Source of the DNA: Jutongia hominis
Lineage (GTDB): Bacteria > Bacillota > Clostridia > Lachnospirales > Lachnospiraceae
Direction of reading: 5' to 3'
DNA: 64,000 nt
NCBI RefSeq assembly: GCF_014384965.1
Contig: NZ_JACRSW010000031.1
Span: 124,001-188,000, forward strand
Below, one piece after another: positions 8,610-16,867 of this stretch. Position 1 is the first letter of the stretch. Every line of letters begins with the position of its first letter. Under the pieces are notes generated by a model, which saw only the letters and a list, made by a program, of their open reading frames with translations, did not search any database and was not told the origin of the DNA. The position numbers and the translations under genes were made by a program.

Positions 8610-10406
8610 TTAATAATGCATCTCTAAAAACTTAGGGAAGGAAATATCATATTGGCTTTTTACTTTTTCTGCAAATCTTTTTCCTTCTTTGGTCTGTATC
8701 AGGTTATACTTCAGATCACCGATACGATACACTTCTTCTTTTCCTGTCTTTGTCACACAATACACATATTCCTTTGAACGGAAGCCCTGAATACCGTCAA
8801 TATAATCTTCCAGACCTTTCTGTTTTGCCACATCGCGAAACTGTTTATTATGTGTGCTGTAATACTGATAGTGGATCATTTCATTTTCAGGTACTTTGCC
8901 TTCGTTCCAGACATAATGCTCAACGAGCTTATTAAAATCAAGAAGACTTTGCAAACTGTCATCTTCTTTATGTACAATTCCCGGTCCTTTGATCGCCATA
9001 ATGCAATGTGTAGAGCGGTCATTATCCGCAGCATAACAATAGAACGGAACACATTTTTCAGGATCATATACAATTTGCGAATGATCACTAAAAAGCACTG
9101 TGTAGCCATTCTGCGGCAGGATCTTTGCATAAAATGCAAACTCTTGATCTACATAATGAAGACAATCCTGTAACTGTCCTTCTATAAAGCCTGACATATC
9201 CTTAATACCGACATCCTTAAATCCCATAGCAACCGGTTCTTTCGTATGATATCCACATAACAACGGAAAATGTAATTCCCATGGATAATATGCATAATTA
9301 AATGTCGCTTCTTTGGTTTCTGCCATTTCACAAGCCATCGTCCATAATTTATCGGTAAGATGGATCTGATCTACATAATGGATTCTTTCATCTTCTTTAA
9401 AGATCCGCCATTCCGCAGAAGAATACAAACGGATCGAATATCCTTTTTCATATGCTTTCTTTAACAGATCACACTCATCTAATCCTAAGATGAAACGATC
9501 TTCATATACATTTTCTGTATATGGCATATGTTCTGTGATCGTTGCATACATACTTTCATAGGTTGTCGGTGCGGTAGAATGGATATCCGTAAAGACAACG
9601 GAATCTTTTAAATATTCATTCAAGACCTGATACGTGTCTTTTTTCTCTCCCAATACATCGACTGCCCGCAGTGCATCAATATAATGAATCGTAATATCTC
9701 CCTTGCGCTTTTCATTTTTCTTTTGCACTTCTAAGATCAATTCCTGTATCTGTTCTTTTGTCTGTCTTATCTCTTCGTATCTGTCGTATTGCTTTTCTAT
9801 ATAACGATCCATATATACAAAGGCATAATAAAAATCTTTGATCTTTAGATACGAGGCGATCAATTTCCATAATAATGCTGCTTTTTCTTCTTCCTTGGCA
9901 TTCTCATATGCGACACGCACATCATATAATTCAGAATAAAAACTTCTCTCTTCATAAAAATTATAATGAATATCAATCCCCTGATCGCGCAGTTCCTGAT
10001 ACAGATCAAGTGAGGCACAGTCCGGTCCGAACTGATGTAAACTCTGCTTGATCGACTCTGCACTTGAACGGGAAGAAATGATCACTAGATCAATATCCCA
10101 GTCTTTTAACTGCTCCGGTGCAATGATCGGATAGCCAAGCAGATCTTTTCCCTGAAGTTCTTTACAAGAGTCGATCAGGCACACAACACCCTGTAAGCAG
10201 GTTGCATATTTTGTCAGCAAAACAGCCGCATGGCTTGTCATGGAATTATTGTATCCGGCTCCCCACAATGCAATTTTTTTCTTTAAACATTTTTTTTGAA
10301 ATAATTCCAAAATAATATTATGGATTTTCGTACTGTCTATAAAATCATTTCTGGTAAGATCATGTTCCTTTATGATCGAATCATATCTTGCTTCATAACT
10401 GTTCAA
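8610..10406 (-). CDS. Rossmann-like / alkaline-phosphatase-fold protein, paralogue of 111-2405
   Basis: 598 residues from a TTG at 10406, eight bases after GGGAGG. An ATG at 10565 is in frame but lies inside tagD. The TTG start makes the protein line up with the one at 111-2405: both reach the Rossmann motif (KIALWGAG versus KVIIRGGG) 42-43 residues in. After this come ~100 residues of helices, then a phosphatase/sulfatase-like domain (ITIHYIDALRAVDVL, TAPTTYESMYATI, TVLFSDHSQIVYDPEKC near residues 460-480). It lacks the kinase tail of its paralogue. Such domains cleave or transfer phosphate, sulfate or phospho-head groups (as in LtaS or EptA), but there are no membrane segments here, so a soluble cytosolic role is likely. 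Function unknown. Confidence 0.7.
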   Translation of the reverse strand: MNSYEARYDSIIKEHDLTRNDFIDSTKIHNIILELFQKKCLKKKIALWGAGYNNSMTSHAAVLLTKYATCLQGVVCLIDSCKELQGKDLLGYPIIAPEQLKDWDIDLVIISSRSSAESIKQSLHQFGPDCASLDLYQELRDQGIDIHYNFYEERSFYSELYDVRVAYENAKEEEKAALLWKLIASYLKIKDFYYAFVYMDRYIEKQYDRYEEIRQTKEQIQELILEVQKKNEKRKGDITIHYIDALRAVDVLGEKKDTYQVLNEYLKDSVVFTDIHSTAPTTYESMYATITEHMPYTENVYEDRFILGLDECDLLKKAYEKGYSIRLYSSAEWRIFKEDERIHYVDQIHLTDKLWTMACEMAETKEATFNYAYYPWELHFPLLCGYHTKEPVAMGFKDVGIKDMSGFIEGQLQDCLHYVDQEFAFYAKILPQNGYTVLFSDHSQIVYDPEKCVPFYCYAADNDRSTHCIMAIKGPGIVHKEDDSLQSLLDFNKLVEHYVWNEGKVPENEMIHYQYYSTHNKQFRDVAKQKGLEDYIDGIQGFRSKEYVYCVTKTGKEEVYRIGDLKYNLIQTKEGKRFAEKVKSQYDISFPKFLEMHY

Positions 10407-10492
10407 TGTCTTTTCCTCCCATTTTCCTATATATACTCTCGGAAATCCGTCCGGTAGGATTCGTTTTAAGAATACTGTCGAGAGTACATTTA

Positions 10493-10882
10493 CTATATCT
10501 TCAGATCTTTTTTGATCTTTGTTGTAGAAATCTCCGGTGTCCGTTCCAGATATACAACTTCGCAATAGTCTTTTAGAAAGTCAAACTTTCCTTTCCAGTC
10601 ATCCCCCATTACAAAGGTATCTACCTTAAATTCTTTGACATCCGAAATCTTCTGTTCCCAGTTCTGCTCCGGAATGACTAAATCCACATACCGGATCGCT
10701 TCTAACAGTCTTTTGCGTTCCTCATAAGAAAAGTATGTGATCTTATTTTTTTCTTTTGAATTAAATTCGTCCGTGGACAATGCTACGATCAGATAATCTC
10801 CTAATGCTTTTGCTCTTTGCAATAAATTAATATGACCATAATGCAACAGGTCAAATGTTCCATATGTAATAACTTTCTTCAT
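10493..10882 (-). CDS. tagD: Glycerol-3-phosphate cytidylyltransferase
   Basis: 129 residues, the full length of TagD/GCT enzymes, which make CDP-glycerol from CTP and sn-glycerol-3-phosphate. Seen: [17 protein letters not shown] with the HxGH nucleotide motif, [14 protein letters not shown], and [11 protein letters not shown] with the RTxGISTT-type signature (Gly replaced by Glu). GAGGAGG precedes the ATG. The CDP-glycerol transferase gene lies 22 bases upstream, so this pair should make and use CDP-glycerol. Paralogous to the N-terminal half of the fusion at 7271-8575. Confidence 0.93.
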   Translation of the reverse strand: MKKVITYGTFDLLHYGHINLLQRAKALGDYLIVALSTDEFNSKEKNKITYFSYEERKRLLEAIRYVDLVIPEQNWEQKISDVKEFKVDTFVMGDDWKGKFDFLKDYCEVVYLERTPEISTTKIKKDLKI

Positions 10883-10904
10883 TGTACCTCCTCGTTGACC
10901 ACTT

Positions 10905-12224
10905 CTATCGGATCTTTAAAATATCTTTGATATCCTGTACCATTCGCGGTGATGCTGCGTTTTGTGTCTCATCAAAGACGTTTCTTTTTATTTCCTGATA
11001 CTTCTCATTTTCTGTCATATCGGTCACTTTCCGATGGCAGACTGCTTCTTTTAATGCCTCTTCTAATTCTTCCTGATTCTTCGCTTTCATACCGGGTGTA
11101 AATGCTTCATAATCAAAATACATTTCACGCGTATCGGACAAATATTCTTCAAGATCATAGTCAAAAAACACAACCGGCTTATCTGTTAATAAAAAATCAA
11201 AATAAATAGAGGAATAATCCGTCACCAACACATCGGCTTCTTCTAAGAATGTATAGGGATCGGCATCCTTATCAATCACCTGAATTGCTTCTCCCTGCAG
11301 CTCTTTAAACTGCGCATTTAATTTTGACTTTGGGTGCAGCTTAACACAAAACAAAATATGATTTTCTTTTAAAAATTGCTGAAAGCTTTCTAATTGCATT
11401 ACATCAAAGAACTTTTTTTCACTGTCACGGAAAGTAGGCATATAATATACCATCTTCCCTCTGCTGTCTCTCTCCCGGAAAGAAGTGATTTTTTCCAATT
11501 CTTTCTCTTCAAGTTCCGGAAGTACATTCTCAAGCACATCAGAGATCAACCTGTCATTTCTCGGATAACCGGAAACTAAGACATGTTCCGTGCGAAATGC
11601 TGACGAAAAGATCGGCCGCATAAATTCTGATGTAGTAAGTACATAATGACTTGGTTTTTCATCGGATAAATTTCTTGGAAAACATTTGAATTTTTCCCAG
11701 CTGTTCTTTGGATGTCTGAACAGATCAAAGCGATTATCCGCCTGAATTTTCTTTAATGGAATGCCATGCCACATATTAACTTTTAAGGCTCTTCCACTCT
11801 GCCAGAAATTAATATCCTTAGAATAATTATCAAACAAATAAACGCCTGCTCTTAGAGCCATCCAAATGCCTTTCAAAGAATGATAATAATATGCTTCATA
11901 ACCATTGCTTTGTAAAAAAGAAACAATTTCTTTATTATGGCTGATCCAGACTGCCCGTATAGTAAGGCAATCTTCATTTGCCTTCCATTCATGCCCTTCT
12001 TTTTTCCATGCATCCACTCTTTGTGCAAGTTTGTCTGACTGATATGCCGAATGCTGGCTTACATACAGATAAAAATATCTTGGATTATCTGCAAATCTTC
12101 TTCCAAATGTGCTTCCAAACACCCATATATTTTTATTTCCAGGCACTAAAAAAGATAACCAATAGACCGGAAGGAGCAGCAATTGTCCCCAATACTTTAA
12201 TCCATTGATTATCTTTTTTTTCAT
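10905..12224 (-). CDS. CDP-glycerol glycerophosphotransferase (TagB/TagF family)
   Basis: 439 residues. A hydrophobic N-terminal stretch ([15 protein letters not shown], residues 16-30) may hold it at the membrane. Family marks: [12 protein letters not shown] near residue 150, [10 protein letters not shown] near 260, HPKSKL near 300, and [15 protein letters not shown] with KPVVFFDYD near 330-355. These enzymes transfer glycerol phosphate from CDP-glycerol in teichoic-acid or capsule synthesis. The polymerising TagF type is longer, so this may be a TagB-like primase or a single-residue decorator. In this locus the acceptor could be the flagellin glycan or a wall polymer. GGAGG lies nine bases before the ATG. 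Confidence 0.88.
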   Translation of the reverse strand: MKKKIINGLKYWGQLLLLPVYWLSFLVPGNKNIWVFGSTFGRRFADNPRYFYLYVSQHSAYQSDKLAQRVDAWKKEGHEWKANEDCLTIRAVWISHNKEIVSFLQSNGYEAYYYHSLKGIWMALRAGVYLFDNYSKDINFWQSGRALKVNMWHGIPLKKIQADNRFDLFRHPKNSWEKFKCFPRNLSDEKPSHYVLTTSEFMRPIFSSAFRTEHVLVSGYPRNDRLISDVLENVLPELEEKELEKITSFRERDSRGKMVYYMPTFRDSEKKFFDVMQLESFQQFLKENHILFCVKLHPKSKLNAQFKELQGEAIQVIDKDADPYTFLEEADVLVTDYSSIYFDFLLTDKPVVFFDYDLEEYLSDTREMYFDYEAFTPGMKAKNQEELEEALKEAVCHRKVTDMTENEKYQEIKRNVFDETQNAASPRMVQDIKDILKIR

Positions 12225-12412
12225 CTATTTATACCTCCATGTATCTGACATTTGCATCCTACTTTTTATATATATCGTCATTTTTTCTATAAATATAACC
12301 TTTATAATCTAAAAAAGTGCAACGCCGGCGCGTTGCACTGCAAGAATTACGAAGTAATTCTTGTTGTCATTCCACAACCTGCTGGCATTTCCTTTTTATA
12401 TCTTAACCGGTT
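12225..12412. repeat. Intergenic region with copy A of the two-hairpin repeat (12311-12384)
   Basis: Plus-strand reading: a 10-bp hairpin AGTGCAACGC/GCGTTGCACT (12316-12339) followed at once by a second 10-bp hairpin CAAGAATTAC/GTAATTCTTG (12341-12363), then GTTGTCATTCCACAACC. Copies B (34076-34168) and C (45118-45209) share this layout, but copy A lacks most of their 3' part. On the minus strand the first hairpin ends in a T-run, so the element can end transcription after neuB. No sure promoter for the downstream gene is visible. Confidence 0.8.
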
Positions 12413-13906
12413 CTACCATTTATAAACCTTTGTTTTACGTTCCATTAAATCTTTCTTGGCAATAACCGGATCTTCATAATACGAATCATTCTTGACATGT
12501 GTTGTGGAAATCTCTTCAAAAACGGCTCCGGTACGTGAGCTGAACGAATGCATCTGTCCACGAAGCACTGTCTGGATATCCCCCGGTTTCATTTCTCTTT
12601 CCTCTCCGTCTACAACGACTTCGAGATCACCATATAAAAGCTGGAAAGTCTCTTCTTTGACTTTGTGCATATGATCCGGATGCTGCTGTCCCGGTAAGAC
12701 TGCAATCAGCTTCTTACAGTATTCACGATTGACAATACTGATGATCACGGCACCAAACTGACGGAAATGCTTCATACCGTAATGATGGGAAAGTTCTGCT
12801 TCAAAGGTATCTCCTAAATAAATATTCGCTTCATAAAGCATACCTTTTACATCATGGATCACGCTTCTTGCCAGATTCGTATCGGTAACCGGCTTTGTCT
12901 CATGCAATTCTTCATTTGCCTTATAATCTTTACTGGCAACGACACCTTCAAAGAATTCTCCGCTTGTCATCTGCTTATCATGGTTTGGCATCGCAAAGAA
13001 AACATCTTCTCTCTTTAACTCTGTTCCCTTTTTGACATCATGTTTCAGATAGACTCCACGCATCAATGAATTCAGCGAATCAATCTCTGCCTGGCTGATA
13101 TAACGCTCTGTTTCCTTCTTCATCTTGCAGATTTCTTTGGCTTCTAATGCCGATTTAACCCATTTGTCTGCCTGATCCGGGTTCATCGAATAGGCATTTA
13201 ACGAGATTGTTTCTGTAGGAAGTCCTACATGACGTTCTAAGATTTTAGCGCCTTTTGCAATCGCCATCATCGGGATCACATTATCATCCGGATCTTCATG
13301 ACCGGAATACCCGATCACATTGTCAGGATAACGTCTTCTTAACTTGTCAATAAAATCAAGCTGTAAACGTTCAATCGGTGCCGGATATTCGGCAATGCAA
13401 TGCATAAATGCAAAGTCGCATCTTTTATGCGTAAAATAGTTATATAACTTATCAATGTCAGAAATTGTCTTTCCACCTACTGATATAATCACCGGCTTAT
13501 GTGTCGCTGCAATCTTTTCGAGCAATGGCCAGTCAAGAGAGCTGCAGCTGGCAACTTTGATAATATCGAGTCCCTGATCCATACACCAGTCCACACCATC
13601 TTCATCAAATGGTGTACTCATGGCGATCATGCCTTCACTGCGGATCGCTTCTACTAACTCTGTAAACTGGTCATAGGTCAGCCGTGTGCTTTCAAATCTT
13701 GGAATATGGTTGACATCTTTTCTACCCTTGTAGTCCGGGTGAATAAATGTATCCAGATTACGGTATTGCAATTTGACTGCTGCTTTAATGTTATACTTTC
13801 TTGCAATCTTTCCCATCTCATGGATAATATCTTTTCCATGTTCTACACTTCCCTGATGGCTGTTTGCCATTTCAAAAATAAACAAATCATCAAATATCTT
13901 ACTCAT
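12413..13906 (-). CDS. neuB: Nonulosonate (sialic-acid-type) synthase with SAF and C-terminal cupin domains
   Basis: 497 residues. Residues 1-270 are the NeuB TIM barrel: FEMANSHQGS, AVKLQYR, MSTPFDEDG, DIIKVASCSS, HCIAEYPAP and IGYSGHED. These enzymes condense PEP with an N-acyl hexosamine to form a nine-carbon keto acid. Residues ~305-370 are the SAF/antifreeze-like domain (RGVYLKHDVKKGTEL, FFAMP). The last ~120 are a cupin (GQQHPDHMHKVKEETF with metal-binding His/Glu), an extra part absent from the ~350-residue NeuB of standard pathways; cupins of this kind resemble sugar isomerases. neuA is just upstream. No neuC or pse/leg gene is in the window, so which nonulosonic acid is made is open. 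GAGGAG precedes the ATG. Confidence 0.92.
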   Translation of the reverse strand: MSKIFDDLFIFEMANSHQGSVEHGKDIIHEMGKIARKYNIKAAVKLQYRNLDTFIHPDYKGRKDVNHIPRFESTRLTYDQFTELVEAIRSEGMIAMSTPFDEDGVDWCMDQGLDIIKVASCSSLDWPLLEKIAATHKPVIISVGGKTISDIDKLYNYFTHKRCDFAFMHCIAEYPAPIERLQLDFIDKLRRRYPDNVIGYSGHEDPDDNVIPMMAIAKGAKILERHVGLPTETISLNAYSMNPDQADKWVKSALEAKEICKMKKETERYISQAEIDSLNSLMRGVYLKHDVKKGTELKREDVFFAMPNHDKQMTSGEFFEGVVASKDYKANEELHETKPVTDTNLARSVIHDVKGMLYEANIYLGDTFEAELSHHYGMKHFRQFGAVIISIVNREYCKKLIAVLPGQQHPDHMHKVKEETFQLLYGDLEVVVDGEEREMKPGDIQTVLRGQMHSFSSRTGAVFEEISTTHVKNDSYYEDPVIAKKDLMERKTKVYKW

Positions 13907-14025
13907 AACTCTCCTCTTTTCTGTATCTAAATATTAATCTTAAATTAAACCACGGTCGCAACAATTACTGTCAAGAGCACAAGTAATGCTAATATCACAA
14001 TATATGCAAATAAAAACTTTTTTTC

Positions 14026-14547
14026 TTATGCCTTTTCTATCTCCATTTTTGTCTGCTTGTCATATTCTTCTTTATAACTTCCCAGCCCACGATAATTTTC
14101 TTCATCTTTAAATGCAGCATCTGTCTGCTCACTATACGGTACATCCGGCTTGTTTGTTAATTCTTCAAAAATAATCTGTGCAATTCGCATTCCTGCTGAT
14201 AATTCTATTGTATTGTTGGAAATATTCTGAATTCGTAAAAATGCAAATGTCACATGACCCGGCTGATAATGTGGTCCATCTACTTTTAATCCCTGACGCA
14301 TTCTGGAATTTTTCTCAGCAATCCTGCCTAAGATATTCAAAGGAATTGCCAGTTTTTCTTTTGTTTTCACAAACACGGTTTCACCCGGTCTCAAATCATA
14401 ATGTATATTCTCTTTTTCATCAATACCGCAAATCACTCCTATTGTCAGATCATATGATATACCATTCAAATTTTCTTCCTGATAACCGGCTTGAATCAAT
14501 TGACCTTCCTGAATATAACTTTTTATATCCTTATCTACCAATATCAT
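14026..14547 (-). CDS. dCTP deaminase/dUTPase-family protein, probably diverged
   Basis: 173 residues from the ATG at 14547 (GGAG eight bases upstream; MILVDKDIKSYI matches the Dcd start). An ATG at 14622 would add an unrelated leader. Family marks are NGISYDLTIG, EKNSRMRQGL and GMRIAQIIF. In the position of the catalytic glutamate of dCTP deaminase (LEFYN-type segment) this protein reads FLRIQN, placing arginine where glutamate is expected. It sits between neuA and neuB, an odd place for a housekeeping pyrimidine enzyme. It may bind a cytidine nucleotide without deaminating it, or may act as a plain dCTP deaminase if my alignment is off. It has its own likely promoter at 14721-14749. Confidence 0.75.
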   Translation of the reverse strand: MILVDKDIKSYIQEGQLIQAGYQEENLNGISYDLTIGVICGIDEKENIHYDLRPGETVFVKTKEKLAIPLNILGRIAEKNSRMRQGLKVDGPHYQPGHVTFAFLRIQNISNNTIELSAGMRIAQIIFEELTNKPDVPYSEQTDAAFKDEENYRGLGSYKEEYDKQTKMEIEKA

Positions 14548-14851
14548 AAAATACACTCCTTTTAAAGCATCCGATAAAGCTATTTTACCGAATACTTTTT
14601 CCATAAAACACTCCAAAGGCATTATGTTAATTACGCATCATTATAGCCAATACCTTAGTTCATTCATGTAGATAAATGAACATTTTTACTTATAATTCCC
14701 TTTTATATTTCTACTTTTTCAGTATAGCACGCTTATTTTCATACAACAAGCGTTACTTACATATCTTTAACCTATATTCTATTACTATTTCCAACCAATG
14801 CTTTTATTTTTAGATAATTTATTTTCTTCTGAACAGAATCACTATGACACT
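14548..14851. other. AT-rich intergenic region between neuA and the dCTP-deaminase-like gene
   Basis: This 304-base stretch carries the promoter at 14721-14749 and a small hairpin GTTCATT...AATGAAC at 14659-14682 inside the likely leader. No ORF with a ribosome site and no RNA gene is seen. Confidence 0.6.
14721..14749 (-). promoter_or_regulatory. Sigma-A-type promoter before the dCTP-deaminase-like gene
   Basis: On the minus strand: TTGTTG, 17 bases, then TATACT preceded by TGC, an extended -10. The predicted leader is about 165 bases. It would let the genes from 14547 leftwards be transcribed separately from the maf operon. Confidence 0.6.
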
Positions 14852-15553
14852 TTATTCTTCCTGCAAAAGATACTCCTTCGCACGAAGGAACTCTTCTTCG
14901 GTATCAATATCAAAGTTGTCTTCCATCTTATAACCTGCAATCGTATCTCCCGTCATTGAATGCTTTTTTGTAACAACTTCACTTCGAAAGACATCAATAC
15001 ACGCATTTTGATAATACACATTCGGAAGCTGCTGCCGTGGCATGTTGTAGCATTCCGGTATGTCTGTCATTAATGGAGAAAGCATTCCGGTATCTTCATC
15101 CATATGCCACATCTTATAGGGGATTTCTTTTGCCGGTGCTACGCATCGCATACTGTCTACATCCGGGTGTACCTCCATATATCGAATCATATTTTCAATA
15201 TCCTGTATCCGACGGATCGGATATGTCGGGCGAAGCTGTACAACAAGATCAGGTATATATCCTTCTTTTTCTTCTAAAAAGCTAAGAGCATGCATAAATA
15301 CATCCAGATCAAGAGATGTATCTGTCGCATACTCTGCCGGTCTGATAAACGGTACTTCTGCTCCATATTCTCTCGCAATTGATGCATATTTTTCACTATC
15401 TGTACTTACGATCACTCGATCGATCAAGGATGTTTGCAATGCATGCTCAATAGAATACGCCAACATCGGCTTACCATTGATCAGTCTGATATTTTTATCA
15501 ACAACACTTTTTGAGCCACTTCTGGCCGGTATTACAGCAAGTACTTCACTCAT
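14852..15553 (-). CDS. neuA: CMP-nonulosonate cytidylyltransferase
   Basis: 233 residues, the normal length for CMP-sialic, CMP-legionaminic or CMP-pseudaminic acid synthetases. Motifs: VIPARSGSKSVVDKNIRLI (nucleotide-binding start), MLAYSIEHAL, VSTDSEKYA, QLRPTYPIR and DNFDIDTEEEF with the metal-binding aspartates near 213-217. It activates the product of NeuB with CTP for glycosyltransferases. AAAGGAG lies about eight bases before the ATG. The CMP-sugar is the natural donor for the Maf proteins encoded upstream, some of which transfer nonulosonic acids to flagellin. Confidence 0.93.
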   Translation of the reverse strand: MSEVLAVIPARSGSKSVVDKNIRLINGKPMLAYSIEHALQTSLIDRVIVSTDSEKYASIAREYGAEVPFIRPAEYATDTSLDLDVFMHALSFLEEKEGYIPDLVVQLRPTYPIRRIQDIENMIRYMEVHPDVDSMRCVAPAKEIPYKMWHMDEDTGMLSPLMTDIPECYNMPRQQLPNVYYQNACIDVFRSEVVTKKHSMTGDTIAGYKMEDNFDIDTEEEFLRAKEYLLQEE

Positions 15554-15588
15554 ATGTTCTCTCCTTTGAACATTCTGTTCCTAACTAT

Positions 15589-15601
15589 ATTATATATCGG
15601 C
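15589..15601 (-). promoter_or_regulatory. Overlapping -10-like boxes upstream of neuA
   Basis: On the minus strand GCCGATAT (an exact sigma-28 -10 form) runs into TATAAT (sigma-A -10). Neither has a convincing -35 partner at 15-17 bases, so promoter activity is only possible. It would place neuA under separate control from the maf genes. Confidence 0.3.
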
Positions 15602-15698
15602 TACACACCTAAAAAAATAACTCTTTTATCTTGCCGAATCAATTCCTGTTAAGCTTTACTACGCTGACAACATTTGTTTATCTGCTAAAAACACATGA

Positions 15699-16844
15699 TC
15701 AACATACAAAATGTGTATTATGAACAGCTTTCTCCCGGTAATGCTTTCCATAACGAAATACATTTTCAATTGCTTTTTCTTTCTCTACACAGGCAAGCTC
15801 AATAATTTTTTCTACACAGATAGAAGAAATTTTTTTCTCTTCCAAATACGCTATTGCTTCTTTACAATCTTCATCTGACAAACTGTATTCAAGTCTTCTC
15901 ACACAAAACTTCAACTTCATAAAATGTTCTTTAATCGTTGTACTATTAACCGGCTCTATGCAAGCAAAAAGATCACTTTCTCCTGCTGCTTTCTCACGAT
16001 CCTGTATTTGAAAAAGCAGATATAATACAACAAAAAGCTCACTGCTTTGCATCTTTTTGATATGCTGGTATACCATTTCTTTTGCAAAATCCAGGTTTCC
16101 CTGATCTAGCTGTGCGATAATCAGATTTTCAATTCTTTGAACAGCAGCATTTTCTGTTTGCTGCTCTTTGCTTTCTACAAGCGTAGAATGATATTCCTTG
16201 CAAAAAAGTGCTCTATATTTCTCATAATTCTGAAAATTCAGGAAACCGCAATCATGAAGCACCCATGGCACTTCCTGATACGGAACGACCACATGATACC
16301 CTTTTATACGAAATTCATAGGATTGCGATGCATCGTAAAAATCCCATCCGTCAAAAAGATCTTCTCTCCATGGCACATCATACTGTGTCATCATCAAAAG
16401 ACCATCCACGGCTTCAACTTGTGTATAAACCGCTTCTTTGTCATGTTCATGATCAAAGAAATCGTCTACTGTATTCAAATGGCAGCTCCGCAAGGCACCG
16501 ATGCGGTCATTGGTTTCCCACATTACTGCACTTTGCGGCATTTTAAGCGTTCCGACCATTCCGATTATCCCAATTTCAGGATGCTTTAAAAAAAGTGCGA
16601 TCGTGTCTTTTAAAAATCCGCGATATAAAACAAAAACGTCCTGATGCAAATAGACTTTATACTTCGCATCGCTTGCCTGCATCGCAGCATTATAGCCGGC
16701 TGTCATGGATTCTGCCTGTGCGATCGTCAAAAGATCCAGTTCAAATCCATCCGGGATTTCAAGACGATTCAAATAACGGATGCATTCCGATAAATACAGT
16801 TCATTATTATAGCAAATAATAAAGCAGATTTTTTGTTCATTCAT
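15699..16844 (-). CDS. GT2-like glycosyltransferase family protein
   Basis: 381 residues from the ATG at 16844, six bases after GGAGAG and 24 bases past the preceding gene. The N-terminal ~220 residues have the shape of the 'Glycosyltransferase like family' (GT-A type): ICFIICYNNELYLSECIRYL, ESMTAGYNAAMQ, YKVYLHQDVFV (DxD equivalent), GIIGMVGT and WREDLFDGWDFYDASQS. The last ~150 residues are helical with no recognised domain. It probably adds a sugar in assembly of the glycan made by this cluster. An in-frame ATG at 16874 lies inside the upstream gene and lacks a ribosome site. Confidence 0.8.
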   Translation of the reverse strand: MNEQKICFIICYNNELYLSECIRYLNRLEIPDGFELDLLTIAQAESMTAGYNAAMQASDAKYKVYLHQDVFVLYRGFLKDTIALFLKHPEIGIIGMVGTLKMPQSAVMWETNDRIGALRSCHLNTVDDFFDHEHDKEAVYTQVEAVDGLLMMTQYDVPWREDLFDGWDFYDASQSYEFRIKGYHVVVPYQEVPWVLHDCGFLNFQNYEKYRALFCKEYHSTLVESKEQQTENAAVQRIENLIIAQLDQGNLDFAKEMVYQHIKKMQSSELFVVLYLLFQIQDREKAAGESDLFACIEPVNSTTIKEHFMKLKFCVRRLEYSLSDEDCKEAIAYLEEKKISSICVEKIIELACVEKEKAIENVFRYGKHYREKAVHNTHFVC

Positions 16845-16867
16845 ATCTTCTCTCCATGTGCTTTTCG

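Noticed and set aside
8876..9139. Overlapping 87-107-residue frames on both strands inside the phosphatase-fold gene
   Set aside because: Shadows of the long frame with no ribosome sites or recognisable content.
12250..12300. GACGATAT box upstream of the CDP-glycerol transferase, sigma-28-like
   Set aside because: No TAAA-like -35 at 15-16 bases; the nearest is about 21 bases away.
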